NCBI GenBank assembly: GCA_002311655.1 | Contig: DBYZ01000014.1 | Span: 194,029-258,028, forward strand | Direction of reading: 5' to 3' | DNA: 64,000 nucleotides | Source: Bacteroidales bacterium UBA1173 | GTDB lineage: Bacteria > Bacteroidota > Bacteroidia > Bacteroidales > F082 | Shown here: piece after piece, positions 16,630-25,246 of the stretch | Layout: each line of letters opens with the position of its first letter | How positions within the stretch are numbered: the stretch's first letter is position 1 | Position numbers and translations under genes: made by a program | The notes under the pieces: model-generated | Seen by the model: only the letters and a program-made list of their open reading frames with translations | The model's database searches: none | Told to the model about the DNA's origin: nothing

Positions 16630-17790
16630 ATGAGTGGTTTTAAAAATAACGGGAAATTAAAGTTGTTAATCATCGTCGGAACAAGACCTGAGATTATCAG
16701 ATTGGCAGCGGTTATCAATAAATGCCGTCAGTATTTCGACTGCCTTTTGGCGCATACTGGTCAGAATTACGACTATAACCTCAATGGCGTGTTTTTCAAG
16801 GACTTGAAGCTCGCTGACCCTGACATCTACATGGAAGCCGTGGGCAACGACCTTGGCGAGACCATGGGCAACATCATCGCGAAGAGCTACCAGCTGATGG
16901 TTGAGGTTCAGCCTGACGCTGTGCTCGTTTTGGGCGATACCAACAGCTGCCTCAGCGTGATTGGCGCAAAACGTTTGCATATCCCGATTTTCCACATGGA
17001 AGCGGGCAACCGCTGCAAGGACGAATGTCTGCCGGAGGAGACAAACCGTAGGATTGTTGATATCATCAGCGACGTTAATATGGCTTATTCAGAGCATGCT
17101 CGTCGCTATCTAGCCGACACAGGCCTTCCAAAAGAACGCACCTATGTGACTGGTTCGCCTATGGCTGAGGTTCTGCATAGCAACCTGGCGGAAATCGAGG
17201 CATCTGACATCCACAAACGTCTCGGTCTGGAAAAAGGCAAATACATCCTTTTGAGCGCTCACCGTGAGGAAAATATCGACACGGAGAAGAACTTCATGAG
17301 CCTCTTCAACGCCATCAACGAAATGGCCGAGAAATACAATATGCCGATTCTCTACAGCTGCCATCCGCGTTCAAGAAAACGCCTCGAGGCAACAGGATTT
17401 AAGCTTGACAAACGTGTCATCCAGCATGAGCCACTCGGTTTCCACGACTATAACTGCCTGCAGATGAACGCTTTCTGCGTGGTGAGCGATAGTGGCACAT
17501 TGCCGGAGGAAAGCAGTTTCTTTACCTCGGTCGGACATCCGTTCCCAGCCGTGTGCATCCGCACCTCTACTGAGCGTCCGGAGGCATTGGACAAAGGCTG
17601 CTTCGTGCTGAGCGGCATCGACACCAAGGGATTGCTGCAGAGCGTTGACATTGCCGTTGAGCTTATTAAAGATGGCCACCACGGCATCCCGGTGCCGGAT
17701 TACGTCGACGAAAACGTGAGCACAAAAGTGGTCCGCATCATCCAAAGCTACGTCGGAGTGGTTAACAAAATGGTCTGGAGAAAATATTAA
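16630..17790 (+). CDS. capG: UDP-N-acetylglucosamine 2-epimerase family enzyme (CapG/FnlC type)
   Basis: 386 residues, the usual length. GTRPEIIRL near 19-27 and HTGQNYDY near 43-50 are typical of the WecB/NeuC epimerase fold, with further conserved SAHREEN and SDSGTLPEES. In the FucNAc pathway this enzyme performs the last C2 epimerisation to UDP-N-acetyl-L-fucosamine. Its position between capE and capF supports this over a general UDP-ManNAc role. Family A repeats lie on both sides. Confidence 0.9.
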   Translation: MSGFKNNGKLKLLIIVGTRPEIIRLAAVINKCRQYFDCLLAHTGQNYDYNLNGVFFKDLKLADPDIYMEAVGNDLGETMGNIIAKSYQLMVEVQPDAVLVLGDTNSCLSVIGAKRLHIPIFHMEAGNRCKDECLPEETNRRIVDIISDVNMAYSEHARRYLADTGLPKERTYVTGSPMAEVLHSNLAEIEASDIHKRLGLEKGKYILLSAHREENIDTEKNFMSLFNAINEMAEKYNMPILYSCHPRSRKRLEATGFKLDKRVIQHEPLGFHDYNCLQMNAFCVVSDSGTLPEESSFFTSVGHPFPAVCIRTSTERPEALDKGCFVLSGIDTKGLLQSVDIAVELIKDGHHGIPVPDYVDENVSTKVVRIIQSYVGVVNKMVWRKY

Positions 17791-17850
17791 CATCTAAAAA
17801 CACGAAAAACCCGAATATAAAATTAGTGTTATTCGGGTTTTTCGATGTTA
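17788..17850. repeat. Family A repeat, copy A2 (empty core)
   Basis: AACATCTAAAAACACGAAAA joined closely to TTAGTGTTATTCGGG and TTTTTCGATGTTAAA. The left arm supplies the AA of the capG stop codon and the right arm ends 18 bases before the capF ATG. Confidence 0.85.
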
Positions 17851-17867
17851 AATAAAAAGGAGTTATT

Positions 17868-19130
17868 ATGAAGATTTTGGTAACTGGAGCAAAAGGTTTC
17901 GTTGGTAAAAACCTTTGCGCTGCATTGAAAAATATAAAAGACGGCAAGGACAAGACCCATCCTGGTTTGACTATCGAAGCCGTCTATGAATATGACATCG
18001 ACAGCAAGCCAGAGGAACTCGACGCTTGGTGCAAAGATTGCGACTTTGTGTTCAACCTCGCAGGCGTCAATCGTCCGCAAAATCAGGAGGAGTTTATGCA
18101 AGGCAACTTCGGCTTTGCATCCACATTGCTCGACACTCTGAAAAAGCACGGCAACCGTTGCCCGGTGATGCTCTCTTCAAGCCAGCAGGCCTCACTGACA
18201 GGCCGCTTCGGCAACAGTGAATACGGCCGCAGCAAGAAAGCCGGTGAAGACCTCTTCCTTGACTACGAAAGAGATTTTTTAACATCGAAAAACTCGAAAG
18301 ACTCGAATATTAGTGATTTTAGTGGTTTTCGATGTGGATTAAAACCTCGTGTTCTTGTTTATCGTTTTCCGAATCTTTTCGGAAAATGGTGCCGCCCGAA
18401 TTACAACTCAGCAGTTGCCACATTCTGCAACGCCTTCGCAAACGATCTCCCATACACCGTCAACGACCCATCGGTTGAGCTTGAATTGCTTTACATCGAC
18501 GACCTTGTTGATGAAATGATGGCTTGCCTCGAAGGAAAAGAGCATCATTGCGAGTTTGAGGGTTTGGAAGTGCTGCCAAAAGAAGATGGGCGCTATTGCT
18601 ACTGCCCGATAACCCACAAAATCACTCTCGGTGGCATCGTTGACCTTCTGAAATCATTTGCCGAGCAGCCCAAAACCCTGATGATTCCAGAGATTCCAGC
18701 TGGCAGCTTCGCCAAGAAGCTCTACTCGACATACCTGAGCTATCTTCCGAAAGAAAAAGTCGCCTTTCCGCTGAAGATGAACGTTGATAACCGCGGCTCA
18801 TTCACAGAGCTGGTGCACACCCTCAACTGCGGTCAGGTCTCGATAAACATCAGCAAGCCTGGCATCACAAAAGGACAGCATTGGCACAACACCAAGTGGG
18901 AGTTCTTCATCGTTGTCAGCGGTCACGGCCTTATCCAGGAGCGCAAACTCGGCACAGATGAAATCATCGAGTTTGAAGTCACTGGCGACAACATCCAGTG
19001 CATACATATGCTCCCCGGCTACACGCACAACATCATCAACCTCTCAGAAACTGAAAATTTGGTGACGGTGATGTACTGCAACGAGATATTTAATCCAGAG
19101 AAGCCGGATACTTTCTTTGAACCTGTTTGA
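17868..19130 (+). CDS. capF: Bifunctional NAD-dependent reductase/epimerase with cupin domain (CapF/FnlB type)
   Basis: 420 residues. The N-terminal Rossmann domain starts ILVTGAKGFVGKNL. The C-terminal cupin (about 300-420) contains GQHWHNTKWEFFIVVSG and PGYTHNIIN, as in CapF/WbjC. The enzyme epimerises C3 and reduces C4 of the CapE product. An in-frame family A repeat at 18281-18335 adds about 19 residues (LTSKNSKDSNISDFSGF) at 138-156, the region between NAD-binding and substrate-binding parts. It is the last gene of the FucNAc operon; the next gene starts one base after its stop. Confidence 0.92.
   Translation: MKILVTGAKGFVGKNLCAALKNIKDGKDKTHPGLTIEAVYEYDIDSKPEELDAWCKDCDFVFNLAGVNRPQNQEEFMQGNFGFASTLLDTLKKHGNRCPVMLSSSQQASLTGRFGNSEYGRSKKAGEDLFLDYERDFLTSKNSKDSNISDFSGFRCGLKPRVLVYRFPNLFGKWCRPNYNSAVATFCNAFANDLPYTVNDPSVELELLYIDDLVDEMMACLEGKEHHCEFEGLEVLPKEDGRYCYCPITHKITLGGIVDLLKSFAEQPKTLMIPEIPAGSFAKKLYSTYLSYLPKEKVAFPLKMNVDNRGSFTELVHTLNCGQVSINISKPGITKGQHWHNTKWEFFIVVSGHGLIQERKLGTDEIIEFEVTGDNIQCIHMLPGYTHNIINLSETENLVTVMYCNEIFNPEKPDTFFEPV
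18281..18335. repeat. Family A repeat, copy A3, in frame inside capF
   Basis: AACATCGAAAAACTCGAAAG then TTAGTGATTTTAGTGG and TTTTCGATGT, the same two arms as the intergenic copies but read as protein. Confidence 0.8.
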
Positions 19131-19131
19131 G

Positions 19132-19857
19132 ATGATGAATCAACCAATAGAATTGACACCTGTAGAAAAAGAGATAGACAGTTTGATCGGTAAATCAGGT
19201 TTTTATCTCCAGACATATCGAGCTATTGATGCGGAACATGTGTTGAATCCAGCGTTGGATATGGTAGAAAACAGTGATGTAAAATGGCAAGTAAAGGGTG
19301 CTGTATTTAGAAACATGGGACAGGCATTATTCCTGGATGGGCACTTTGATGAGGCGATGCGGTTTTTTATTAAGTCGCATGAAGTGATTGAGGATGGTGA
19401 TGACAAGGCTGCAGTAGCAGGATTGATAGCAAGATATTATTTGCAGGAAAAGAATAAACAAAAAGCTTTAGAATATGCTGAAAAGGCACTTATGACCGCT
19501 AAAGCACCAGAACTGAAATCTGGACCATATCAAATACAAGGCGGAGTGGCAATAGAAGATGGTGACTATACAAAGGCTTTGGAATTGATGAACAAAGCAG
19601 CCGAACTAGCCGAAGAGAGCCATTGTCTTACCGATTTAGCTATGATAATCATGGATATTTCAGTAATATTCATGATGATGGGACGAAAAGAAACAGCACT
19701 TAGTGAGATATACCGCGCTGAGCGATATGTTAAAGAATGCCATAATACGGATTTGTTTATGCGATGCGCTATCAGAAGGGCTAAAATCCTATATGCGATG
19801 GGCAAGGACGAAGATGCCAAGAAATTGATTTGTGCGCTGGAAGAACAGAAGTGTTAA
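19132..19857 (+). CDS. TPR-repeat protein, partner of the FRG protein
   Basis: 241 residues from ATG 19132; a TTG at 19117 would overlap capF. At least three tetratricopeptide units are visible (FRNMGQALFLDGHFDEAMRFF, QEKNKQKALEYAEKAL, AIEDGDYTKALELMNKAAEL). It is cytosolic and without enzymatic motifs. It ends three bases before the FRG gene, so the two are co-transcribed. Inference: a protein-binding or sensor partner of the FRG protein, possibly in a defence role. The same layout could serve stress signalling. Confidence 0.7.
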   Translation: MMNQPIELTPVEKEIDSLIGKSGFYLQTYRAIDAEHVLNPALDMVENSDVKWQVKGAVFRNMGQALFLDGHFDEAMRFFIKSHEVIEDGDDKAAVAGLIARYYLQEKNKQKALEYAEKALMTAKAPELKSGPYQIQGGVAIEDGDYTKALELMNKAAELAEESHCLTDLAMIIMDISVIFMMMGRKETALSEIYRAERYVKECHNTDLFMRCAIRRAKILYAMGKDEDAKKLICALEEQKC

Positions 19858-19860
19858 GCT

Positions 19861-20946
19861 ATGGGGTTTTCACAAACAGAGATAGATTCGATGCCAACCA
19901 TTCTTGATGTGGTGGAGATGATATCGGCAGAAGAGAACAAACTGATACTACCCATGGTGTCTCAAATTCCGTCTTCAAACTATTACGACGAGGGGCAGTA
20001 TAGTTATGTGTCTGACAAACACAATCGGAATATTGTCCATCTGATGCCAATGTCGCAGTCGCCATTCACATTCTATAGAGGGCAGAGTAGGTATTATGAT
20101 CCTTGTATGCCTTCTCTTTATAGGAAGAACAATAAAGGCGAATGGCCAACTGAAGAAGATATCGCATATAACAGACTAAAGACATGTGAGTTTTCTTTAT
20201 TGTTGAATACGCATCCAGTGTTTAGAGAGGTGTGTACGCAAACTTTCGTGAATTATGTCACGATGGCACAACATTATGGTTTCGCTACAGAATATCTGGA
20301 TATCACCAACAGCAAATGGGTAGCTGCATTTTTCGCTTGCACTGGTTATGACTGCGAAACAGATACATATTATCCTGTTGGTCGTGATTATAAAGAAGGC
20401 TATGGTGTAATGTATATGACAGACTTAGACATGAGCAATCTGCCAGAGGAATTCTTTGAGAAGAATGGTGTAATTGGTTATCAGTATTTTGCGCGGCCAA
20501 CAAAACAATCGTCTTTTGGGTACAAAATGGAGAGAGGTGATGATTTTAACCATTCGCCTTTTTTTAAGAAAATATTTTTCCGACATGATTTGGAGGCCTC
20601 AACAGTTGTATATCAAATGTCGTACAAACAGAATAGAGTGATTCCTAAAGACACATTGTCGTTGTTGGCTGGGCAGATTGCTGAAAGCAATGAAATATCG
20701 AGGCTGGCTCATTATTTGTGTTGGGAGAACTTCTATTCAGACAAGGAACCTGCTTTTCTGGATAGCGTATTTGCATTGAAAGGGCTGACCATTCGCGAAG
20801 ACAATACACAAGTGGCAAGGTTTAGCAAAGAGGAATTAGAAGCAGATTGGAAGGCGTGGAATGAATATGGCAGAGAAGACATCATATCTCGGATTTTGCC
20901 TATCATTGCGGTTTCTTCATGTGAGTTTTCTGATGATAAAAAGTAA
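19861..20946 (+). CDS. FRG-domain protein
   Basis: 361 residues. The FRG domain spans about 65-300, with FYRGQSRYYDPCMPSLYR and AQHYGFATEYLDITNSKWVA, both typical of that family. FRG proteins of bacteria are poorly characterised and often sit in defence or mobile regions; the domain has been proposed to act on nucleotides or NAD-like substrates, which is not shown here. It is coupled to the TPR gene. No membrane segment or signal peptide is visible. It starts at the ATG at 19861. Confidence 0.75.
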   Translation: MGFSQTEIDSMPTILDVVEMISAEENKLILPMVSQIPSSNYYDEGQYSYVSDKHNRNIVHLMPMSQSPFTFYRGQSRYYDPCMPSLYRKNNKGEWPTEEDIAYNRLKTCEFSLLLNTHPVFREVCTQTFVNYVTMAQHYGFATEYLDITNSKWVAAFFACTGYDCETDTYYPVGRDYKEGYGVMYMTDLDMSNLPEEFFEKNGVIGYQYFARPTKQSSFGYKMERGDDFNHSPFFKKIFFRHDLEASTVVYQMSYKQNRVIPKDTLSLLAGQIAESNEISRLAHYLCWENFYSDKEPAFLDSVFALKGLTIREDNTQVARFSKEELEADWKAWNEYGREDIISRILPIIAVSSCEFSDDKK

Positions 20947-20947
20947 A

Positions 20948-21058
20948 GTGCATAAAAAGTTTCAAGAATACCAAAGAATCACAGACTTTATCGAAACCAA
21001 CCATTGTAATCCGTTGCATCATCGGCTTGAAGAACACGATATGCTGAATTTGCTCTAG
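20948..21058 (+). pseudogene. Short orphan frame, probably gene remnant
   Basis: GTG-initiated 37-codon frame (VHKKFQEYQRITDFIETN...) right after the FRG stop. Through 21180 further short coding-like pieces appear (for example FQKLLKLSEHYRRISQYQ) broken by stops. The stretch looks like decayed gene ends left between insertions. No parent family was recognised. Confidence 0.3.
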
Positions 21059-21191
21059 GCCACGAGGAAAAGGATGAATGCAGGGGAGGTGAAGGAGGAT
21101 AGAGTGGAGTAGTTTCAGAAGTTGCTGAAGCTGAGCGAGCACTACAGAAGAATAAGCCAGTATCAGTAGATAGGCTTACGGTTTACAATTT

Positions 21192-21228
21192 AAAAGGTCG
21201 GATTCCTTATGGGGAGTCCGACCTTTTT
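21192..21228. terminator. Bidirectional terminator between convergent genes
   Basis: AAAAGGTCGGATTCC pairs with GGAGTCCGACCTTTTT, with A and T runs on both sides. The segment from 21174 is clearly related to 7630-7686. Confidence 0.8.
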
Positions 21229-21232
21229 GTGC

Positions 21233-22528
21233 TTACTCGCTAGGGGCTCCGTTGATCAAAAACGGTATGGCGCCATATAAGCCGTTGATATAGTTCTTTT
21301 CGTAGTTTGAATCGTTACGTGGGGCATGTTTAAGTGTCTCCTTTGCTTGCACGGCTTTCATCATTGGATAGATAGTTGAACATTCCATATTGTCCTTTTC
21401 GGTAAACCAAATCTGGTCGCGACGGAATAGCTTGTTGGAAAGCAAATGTGTGTCGTGGGTGGTGAAAACCAGTTGCGCTCCGTTAGGATTCTCTTTCGGA
21501 TCATTAAATATCTCGATGATTTTCCACGTCAGGAATGGGTGCATCTGTGAATCGAGCTCGTCAACAAATATTGTTACCCCTCTTTCCAATGAATCCAAAA
21601 TGGGGCCTGACAAATTAAACACCTTATTGGTGCCTGCCGATTCTTGTCCGTCGAGGTCAAGTTTTATGGTTCTTATGGCGTGGCCAGTTTCATCATAAAC
21701 CTTATGCAACGATGAAATTTGAATGTATGGGTCTTTCTTTAGTTGGGCAATTATCTCTTGGGGCATGCCTTGCGGGAAGCCTATTTTTTCGAAATCGATT
21801 TTCTTGGGAACAAAGCTTTCGAACCCCAATCTCATCTTGCAGAGGAAGCCTTGTACTAAACCTTTCATCGACTCATCGGAATATACTCTGCGGCGTGTAT
21901 ATTGTGAATAAGTGTCGTCGATGCCTGAAATGAAGCCGATTTTGTTGTTAAACCAACCGATAATGCTGTTTGATATGTCGCCTCCCAGTTGTCCGGCCAA
22001 TGAAATCAATAGGCGGTTGGCGTTGAGTTTGGAGTCGGTTCCGATGCTTTTGGCCTGAGTATCAAAGCTCGCCTCAATTATTGGCATTTTGCCTGCTTCT
22101 CTTGTGAAAAGCATTTTTTCTGTCTTTCTGCTTGATATGAGAAACAGCCATTCTTTTAGTATCGTTTTCTCGTCGTATTCAAATCCGTAACGATAAGTTT
22201 TGCGTTTGTTGTGAAAAACCGCTTCAAATTTGGTGGGGATGTTCTCGCGTGTCGAAAGAATGAATGGATCGTACTGAAGAGGATCGCCTTCGTTGAGTTT
22301 TACAGATCGGACTACCATTAGTCGCATAGCATCCACAGCTAGAAAGAAATTACTCTTGCCGCTTGAGTTGGCACCATAGAAAGCTATTGAATTTAATACA
22401 CTTATGTTTTTGCTTATAGCAGTGATATTACTACCAGGTTTGTCCTTTATGCCTTTGGAGGCGGTTAGGTTTAAAGTCATTTCTTTGCCGAATGACCTGA
22501 AATTGGAAACTGAGAACTGTATAAGCAT
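21233..22528 (-). CDS. AAA_15/OLD-like ATPase
   Basis: 431 residues. The N-terminus LIQFSVSNFRSFGKEMTLNL and Walker A FYGANSSGKSN are those of SMC/OLD-type ATPases. Near the C-terminus ERGVTIFVDELDSQMHP (Walker B) and QLVFTTHDTHLLSN complete the ABC-like head. Such proteins often work with a nuclease partner (for example RloB) in phage defence, but no partner lies next to it, so function is open. It converges on the FRG operon and diverges from the GIY-YIG/TIR genes, with a promoter at 22575-22582. Confidence 0.85.
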   Translation of the reverse strand: MLIQFSVSNFRSFGKEMTLNLTASKGIKDKPGSNITAISKNISVLNSIAFYGANSSGKSNFFLAVDAMRLMVVRSVKLNEGDPLQYDPFILSTRENIPTKFEAVFHNKRKTYRYGFEYDEKTILKEWLFLISSRKTEKMLFTREAGKMPIIEASFDTQAKSIGTDSKLNANRLLISLAGQLGGDISNSIIGWFNNKIGFISGIDDTYSQYTRRRVYSDESMKGLVQGFLCKMRLGFESFVPKKIDFEKIGFPQGMPQEIIAQLKKDPYIQISSLHKVYDETGHAIRTIKLDLDGQESAGTNKVFNLSGPILDSLERGVTIFVDELDSQMHPFLTWKIIEIFNDPKENPNGAQLVFTTHDTHLLSNKLFRRDQIWFTEKDNMECSTIYPMMKAVQAKETLKHAPRNDSNYEKNYINGLYGAIPFLINGAPSE

Positions 22529-22574
22529 AATAGTATAATTTATCTATTTTGAGGTTTTAACTCAAAAAGAACTG

Positions 22575-22582
22575 CAAAAATA
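22575..22582 (-). promoter_or_regulatory. -7 promoter element for the AAA_15 gene
   Basis: On the minus strand this reads TATTTTTG followed by CAG, 47 bases before the start codon. Confidence 0.55.
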
Positions 22583-22719
22583 CAACAATTATTGTATATG
22601 TGTACAAAAAAATTACAATTTACTCATTTCTGACATTTTGTCGGTGTCATCTGTTAGCGTCATGACATGGTAAAACTGGCAAATTGTCAGTATAACTCAA
22701 AAATATGTGTAAAAAATGA

Positions 22720-22727
22720 TACTTTTG
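22720..22727 (+). promoter_or_regulatory. -7 promoter element for the GIY-YIG/TIR operon
   Basis: TACTTTTG about 113 bases before the ATG at 22840. The leader has an 18-codon ORF (22746-22802) and the hairpin-like CCCCCGCAAAAGGACGGG. The rest of 22583-22719 holds nothing recognised. Confidence 0.5.
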
Positions 22728-22839
22728 TTGTAATAATCATTAAAAATGAGCGAACACCTCAAATATGGCACAATATTTGTTTTGAATATGGTGTTTGTTT
22801 AATTAAAAGACCCCCGCAAAAGGACGGGTAATAAAGAAA

Positions 22840-23142
22840 ATGAAAAAAAGTAAAAAAGAAATTATCGCAGATTTTGACGCTCATCTGCAAAAAAGTACAA
22901 AGGAATATTGGAGCGATTATTACGTAGGAATCACCAACGATATTGAACGTCGTTTGTTTACCGAGCATAATGTAAGCAAGAATAATGCTTGGTGGATTTA
23001 CAGGGAAGCTACTGACAAAGCCACTGCACAAGAGGTTGAGGAGTACTACTTGGCAAAAGGTATGAACGGCGATACGGGAGGAGGCACTGAGGATTCGGTT
23101 TTTGTGTATTGCTACGAAATCACAAATACCACTAATGAGTAA
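22840..23142 (+). CDS. GIY-YIG-like small protein paired with TIR protein
   Basis: 100 residues. YYVGITNDIERRLFTEHN at about 28-45 resembles the GIY-YIG start (Y-x-GIT-x2-...RL..H). EVEEYYLAKGMNGDTGGGT later recalls the metal-binding Glu region of that nuclease fold. It is shorter than most GIY-YIG enzymes. The TIR gene begins six bases after its stop, so they form an operon. Inference: a two-gene defence or signalling module in which this protein may be a nuclease-like effector or a regulator. Confidence 0.55.
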   Translation: MKKSKKEIIADFDAHLQKSTKEYWSDYYVGITNDIERRLFTEHNVSKNNAWWIYREATDKATAQEVEEYYLAKGMNGDTGGGTEDSVFVYCYEITNTTNE

Positions 23143-23148
23143 TTGCCT

Positions 23149-23919
23149 ATGAAGTATCAAGTTTACGATCTCCAGCAATGTAATAAAGGGGAGCGGATTC
23201 AAGTAACATTGCGTGGTAATGCCGCTAATGTCAGACTTATGGATAGCACCAACTACAATAGCTATAAGCAGGGAAAGCGTCACCATTATTATGGGGGACT
23301 GGCTAAACAGTCCCCTGTGATTCTGCCCATACCAAGTTCGGGCCATTGGTATGTGACCATTGATTTGAACGGCTTGGGAGGTTCGGTAAGTTCTTCGGTG
23401 CGTAAGTTGCCGGCTCCACTTCCAGTTTACAATGAACCACCTTTGGCTTCGGTTCCGTCGCTGGTTCAACGTGAACCTATGCCTTTCGGTGCATCGGCAG
23501 ATACATACCTTGAATACGATGTGTTTATATCACATGCTTCTGAAGATAAAGACAGTGTTGTCAGGCCGCTGGCGGAAGCGTTGGTTACCCGAGGATTGAA
23601 AGTTTGGTATGATGAGTTTGAGTTGAAAATCGGCGACAGCCTTCGTCATAAGATCGACAAAGGCTTGGCAAAGAGTCGGTTCGGTATAGTGGTGCTTTCG
23701 AGAGATTTCATCAGAAAAGGATGGACAAACTATGAACTTGACGGCATCATCTCAAGGGCAAATACCGGTGAGCAAATCATATTACCCATTTGGCACGGGA
23801 TAACTAAGCGGGAAGTGTTGGACTATTCTCCATCCTTGGCCGACAAGGTGGCTCGTAACACAGCCTCAAGCACAATAGAAGAGATAGCTGATGAAATTTC
23901 CAAACTCATAAATGGATAA
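23149..23919 (+). CDS. DUF1883-TIR domain protein
   Basis: 256 residues from ATG 23149 (TTG at 23143 less likely). Residues 1-85 match DUF1883 (NAANVRLMDSTNYNSYKQG, YYGGLAKQSPV, SGHWYVTIDLNGLGG). A linker is followed by a TIR domain from about 118 (EYDVFISHASEDKD, LKVWYDEFELKIGDSL, WTNYELDGII). Bacterial TIR domains often hydrolyse or cyclise NAD to stop phage growth. DUF1883 may act as the sensing part. It is the second gene of the operon with the GIY-YIG-like protein. Confidence 0.85.
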   Translation: MKYQVYDLQQCNKGERIQVTLRGNAANVRLMDSTNYNSYKQGKRHHYYGGLAKQSPVILPIPSSGHWYVTIDLNGLGGSVSSSVRKLPAPLPVYNEPPLASVPSLVQREPMPFGASADTYLEYDVFISHASEDKDSVVRPLAEALVTRGLKVWYDEFELKIGDSLRHKIDKGLAKSRFGIVVLSRDFIRKGWTNYELDGIISRANTGEQIILPIWHGITKREVLDYSPSLADKVARNTASSTIEEIADEISKLING

Positions 23920-23958
23920 AATATTTCATTTTTCCCTTGCGTATATCAGAATTATTGT

Positions 23959-23966
23959 TATCTTTG
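23959..23966 (+). promoter_or_regulatory. -7 promoter element, duplicate of the 7729 promoter
   Basis: TATCTTTG within a block of about 35 bases (AGAATTATTGTTATCTTTGC core) shared almost exactly with 7703-7740. It drives 24046 and perhaps the following genes. Confidence 0.65.
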
Positions 23967-24045
23967 CATCCGATATTTTATAATTGCCCAGAAGGGTTTG
24001 TTTACTTATTAGAATGAGTCGGGGTTCAAAATATCTTCAATAGAT

Positions 24046-24300
24046 ATGACCGTTGAAGAATATTGTGAGCGATTAAAAGAAAAGTTGGAAAAGAAACAAT
24101 ATGATAGAACCGCCATGTGGAAGTTGATGATACCAAGCGAGAGTAAATGTGAACTATATGATTATATCAATTTAAAAAATGATAATGCGGCCAGTATGTT
24201 CCTAGGATATTGCGATGTAGTTCAGTGTCTAGTAGAGAATAATGAATTTGATAGAATAAAGAAGAAACGTAATTTCAATTATAGAACGGGCATATTGTGA
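24046..24300 (+). CDS. Small protein of unknown function
   Basis: 84 residues, charged, with no signal peptide or membrane helix. It starts MTVEEYCERLKEKLEKKQYD. It lies alone between the TIR operon and the toxin-antitoxin-chaperone genes with its own promoter at 23959. No family was recognised. The coding bias is AT-rich like its neighbours in this island. It could be an accessory regulator. Confidence 0.5.
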   Translation: MTVEEYCERLKEKLEKKQYDRTAMWKLMIPSESKCELYDYINLKNDNAASMFLGYCDVVQCLVENNEFDRIKKKRNFNYRTGIL

Positions 24301-24389
24301 AATTTGTGTAGGTGTAAATGATTGATATACAAGGTATTAAATAATTTTTAACAAAAAGTTTAGTAAAAACTAAACATAATTCAAAATAA

Positions 24390-24788
24390 ATGTGTAATTT
24401 TGCCGTTGAAATATTTGGATCCGTCAGAAGTGATGGGAAGCTGAAGTTCTATAAATTATTGGAAAATGGCAAGGCTCAAATTGACGCTTTTTATGACGAA
24501 ATATGCAAGAGTGAAAGGTTGTTAAAAGATTTTAAAAGTATATTGGCATGTATGGATTATGTGGCAGAAACTGATTCTAAAATGCCGAATACAAAAGTCA
24601 ACTCAATTAAATACAATGGGAAGGATATAGTCATTGAGTTCAAAAAAAACACGTTAAGAGTGTATTGTATAAAAAAAGCTCCTAATGTTTTGGTCGTTTT
24701 AGGCGGTTTTAAAAAAGAACAGGGGGCTGATATCAATAAATTGAAAAGGTTTATTAAGGAAAATAAGAACTTACTTGAAAGATTATAA
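24390..24788 (+). CDS. HigB/Gp49-like toxin of a toxin-antitoxin-chaperone system
   Basis: 132 residues. The C-terminal half (IEFKKNTLRVYCIKKAPN, VLVVLGGFKKEQGADINKLK) fits the RelE/HigB-type Gp49 fold, whose members cleave ribosome-bound mRNA. It is longer at the N-terminus than minimal toxins. It is followed 21 bases later by an XRE antitoxin and then a SecB-like gene, the HigB-HigA-SecB order known from Mycobacterium tuberculosis. The start is the ATG at 24390; no good Shine-Dalgarno is seen, as usual in this phylum. Confidence 0.65.
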   Translation: MCNFAVEIFGSVRSDGKLKFYKLLENGKAQIDAFYDEICKSERLLKDFKSILACMDYVAETDSKMPNTKVNSIKYNGKDIVIEFKKNTLRVYCIKKAPNVLVVLGGFKKEQGADINKLKRFIKENKNLLERL

Positions 24789-24809
24789 TAATAAATATAA
24801 ACATAAGAA

Positions 24810-25235
24810 ATGATTGCGTATAAAGAACTATTGACAACACCAGAATACTGGACAACAAGAATACAGTTGGGTTTATATAACATGTTGGAGAATTATATGG
24901 AATCCAACAACTTGTCACGTGTTGATTTGGCGAATAGATTGGGCGTAACAAAAGGCTATGTCAGTCAAGTCTTAAATGGCGATTTTGATCACAGATTGTC
25001 AAAACTTGTTGAACTGTCGATGGCTATTGGGATGGTTCCTCAAATCAGCTATGTTCCTATGGATAAAGTATTTGCTCCAGAAACACAGGCGGAATTAACT
25101 TTTGACATAATTAATAACAATAAAACTCCCATATCGAAATTGTTAAAGAGTTTTAATAATGCGTCATTACAGTTTTCTAAAGCTGAAAACAAATCAATAT
25201 ATAAGAAAGATCTAGTATTATCAGATGTCGCTTAA
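24810..25235 (+). CDS. HigA-like XRE antitoxin with C-terminal extension
   Basis: 141 residues. A canonical XRE helix-turn-helix spans about 34-88 (LSRVDLANRLGVTKGYVSQVLNG). The C-terminal tail of some 45 residues beyond the HTH is poorly ordered (SKLLKSFNNASLQFSKAENK). It is a good candidate for a chaperone-addiction segment that the adjacent SecB-like protein would protect. It would repress its own operon. It starts 21 bases after the toxin stop. Confidence 0.75.
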   Translation: MIAYKELLTTPEYWTTRIQLGLYNMLENYMESNNLSRVDLANRLGVTKGYVSQVLNGDFDHRLSKLVELSMAIGMVPQISYVPMDKVFAPETQAELTFDIINNNKTPISKLLKSFNNASLQFSKAENKSIYKKDLVLSDVA

Positions 25236-25246
25236 AAGAGTAAATC

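Noticed and set aside
22746..22802. 18-codon ORF in the leader of the GIY-YIG/TIR operon
   Set aside because: Hydrophobic and short, without Shine-Dalgarno or regulatory codon pattern; not enough support for a leader peptide.
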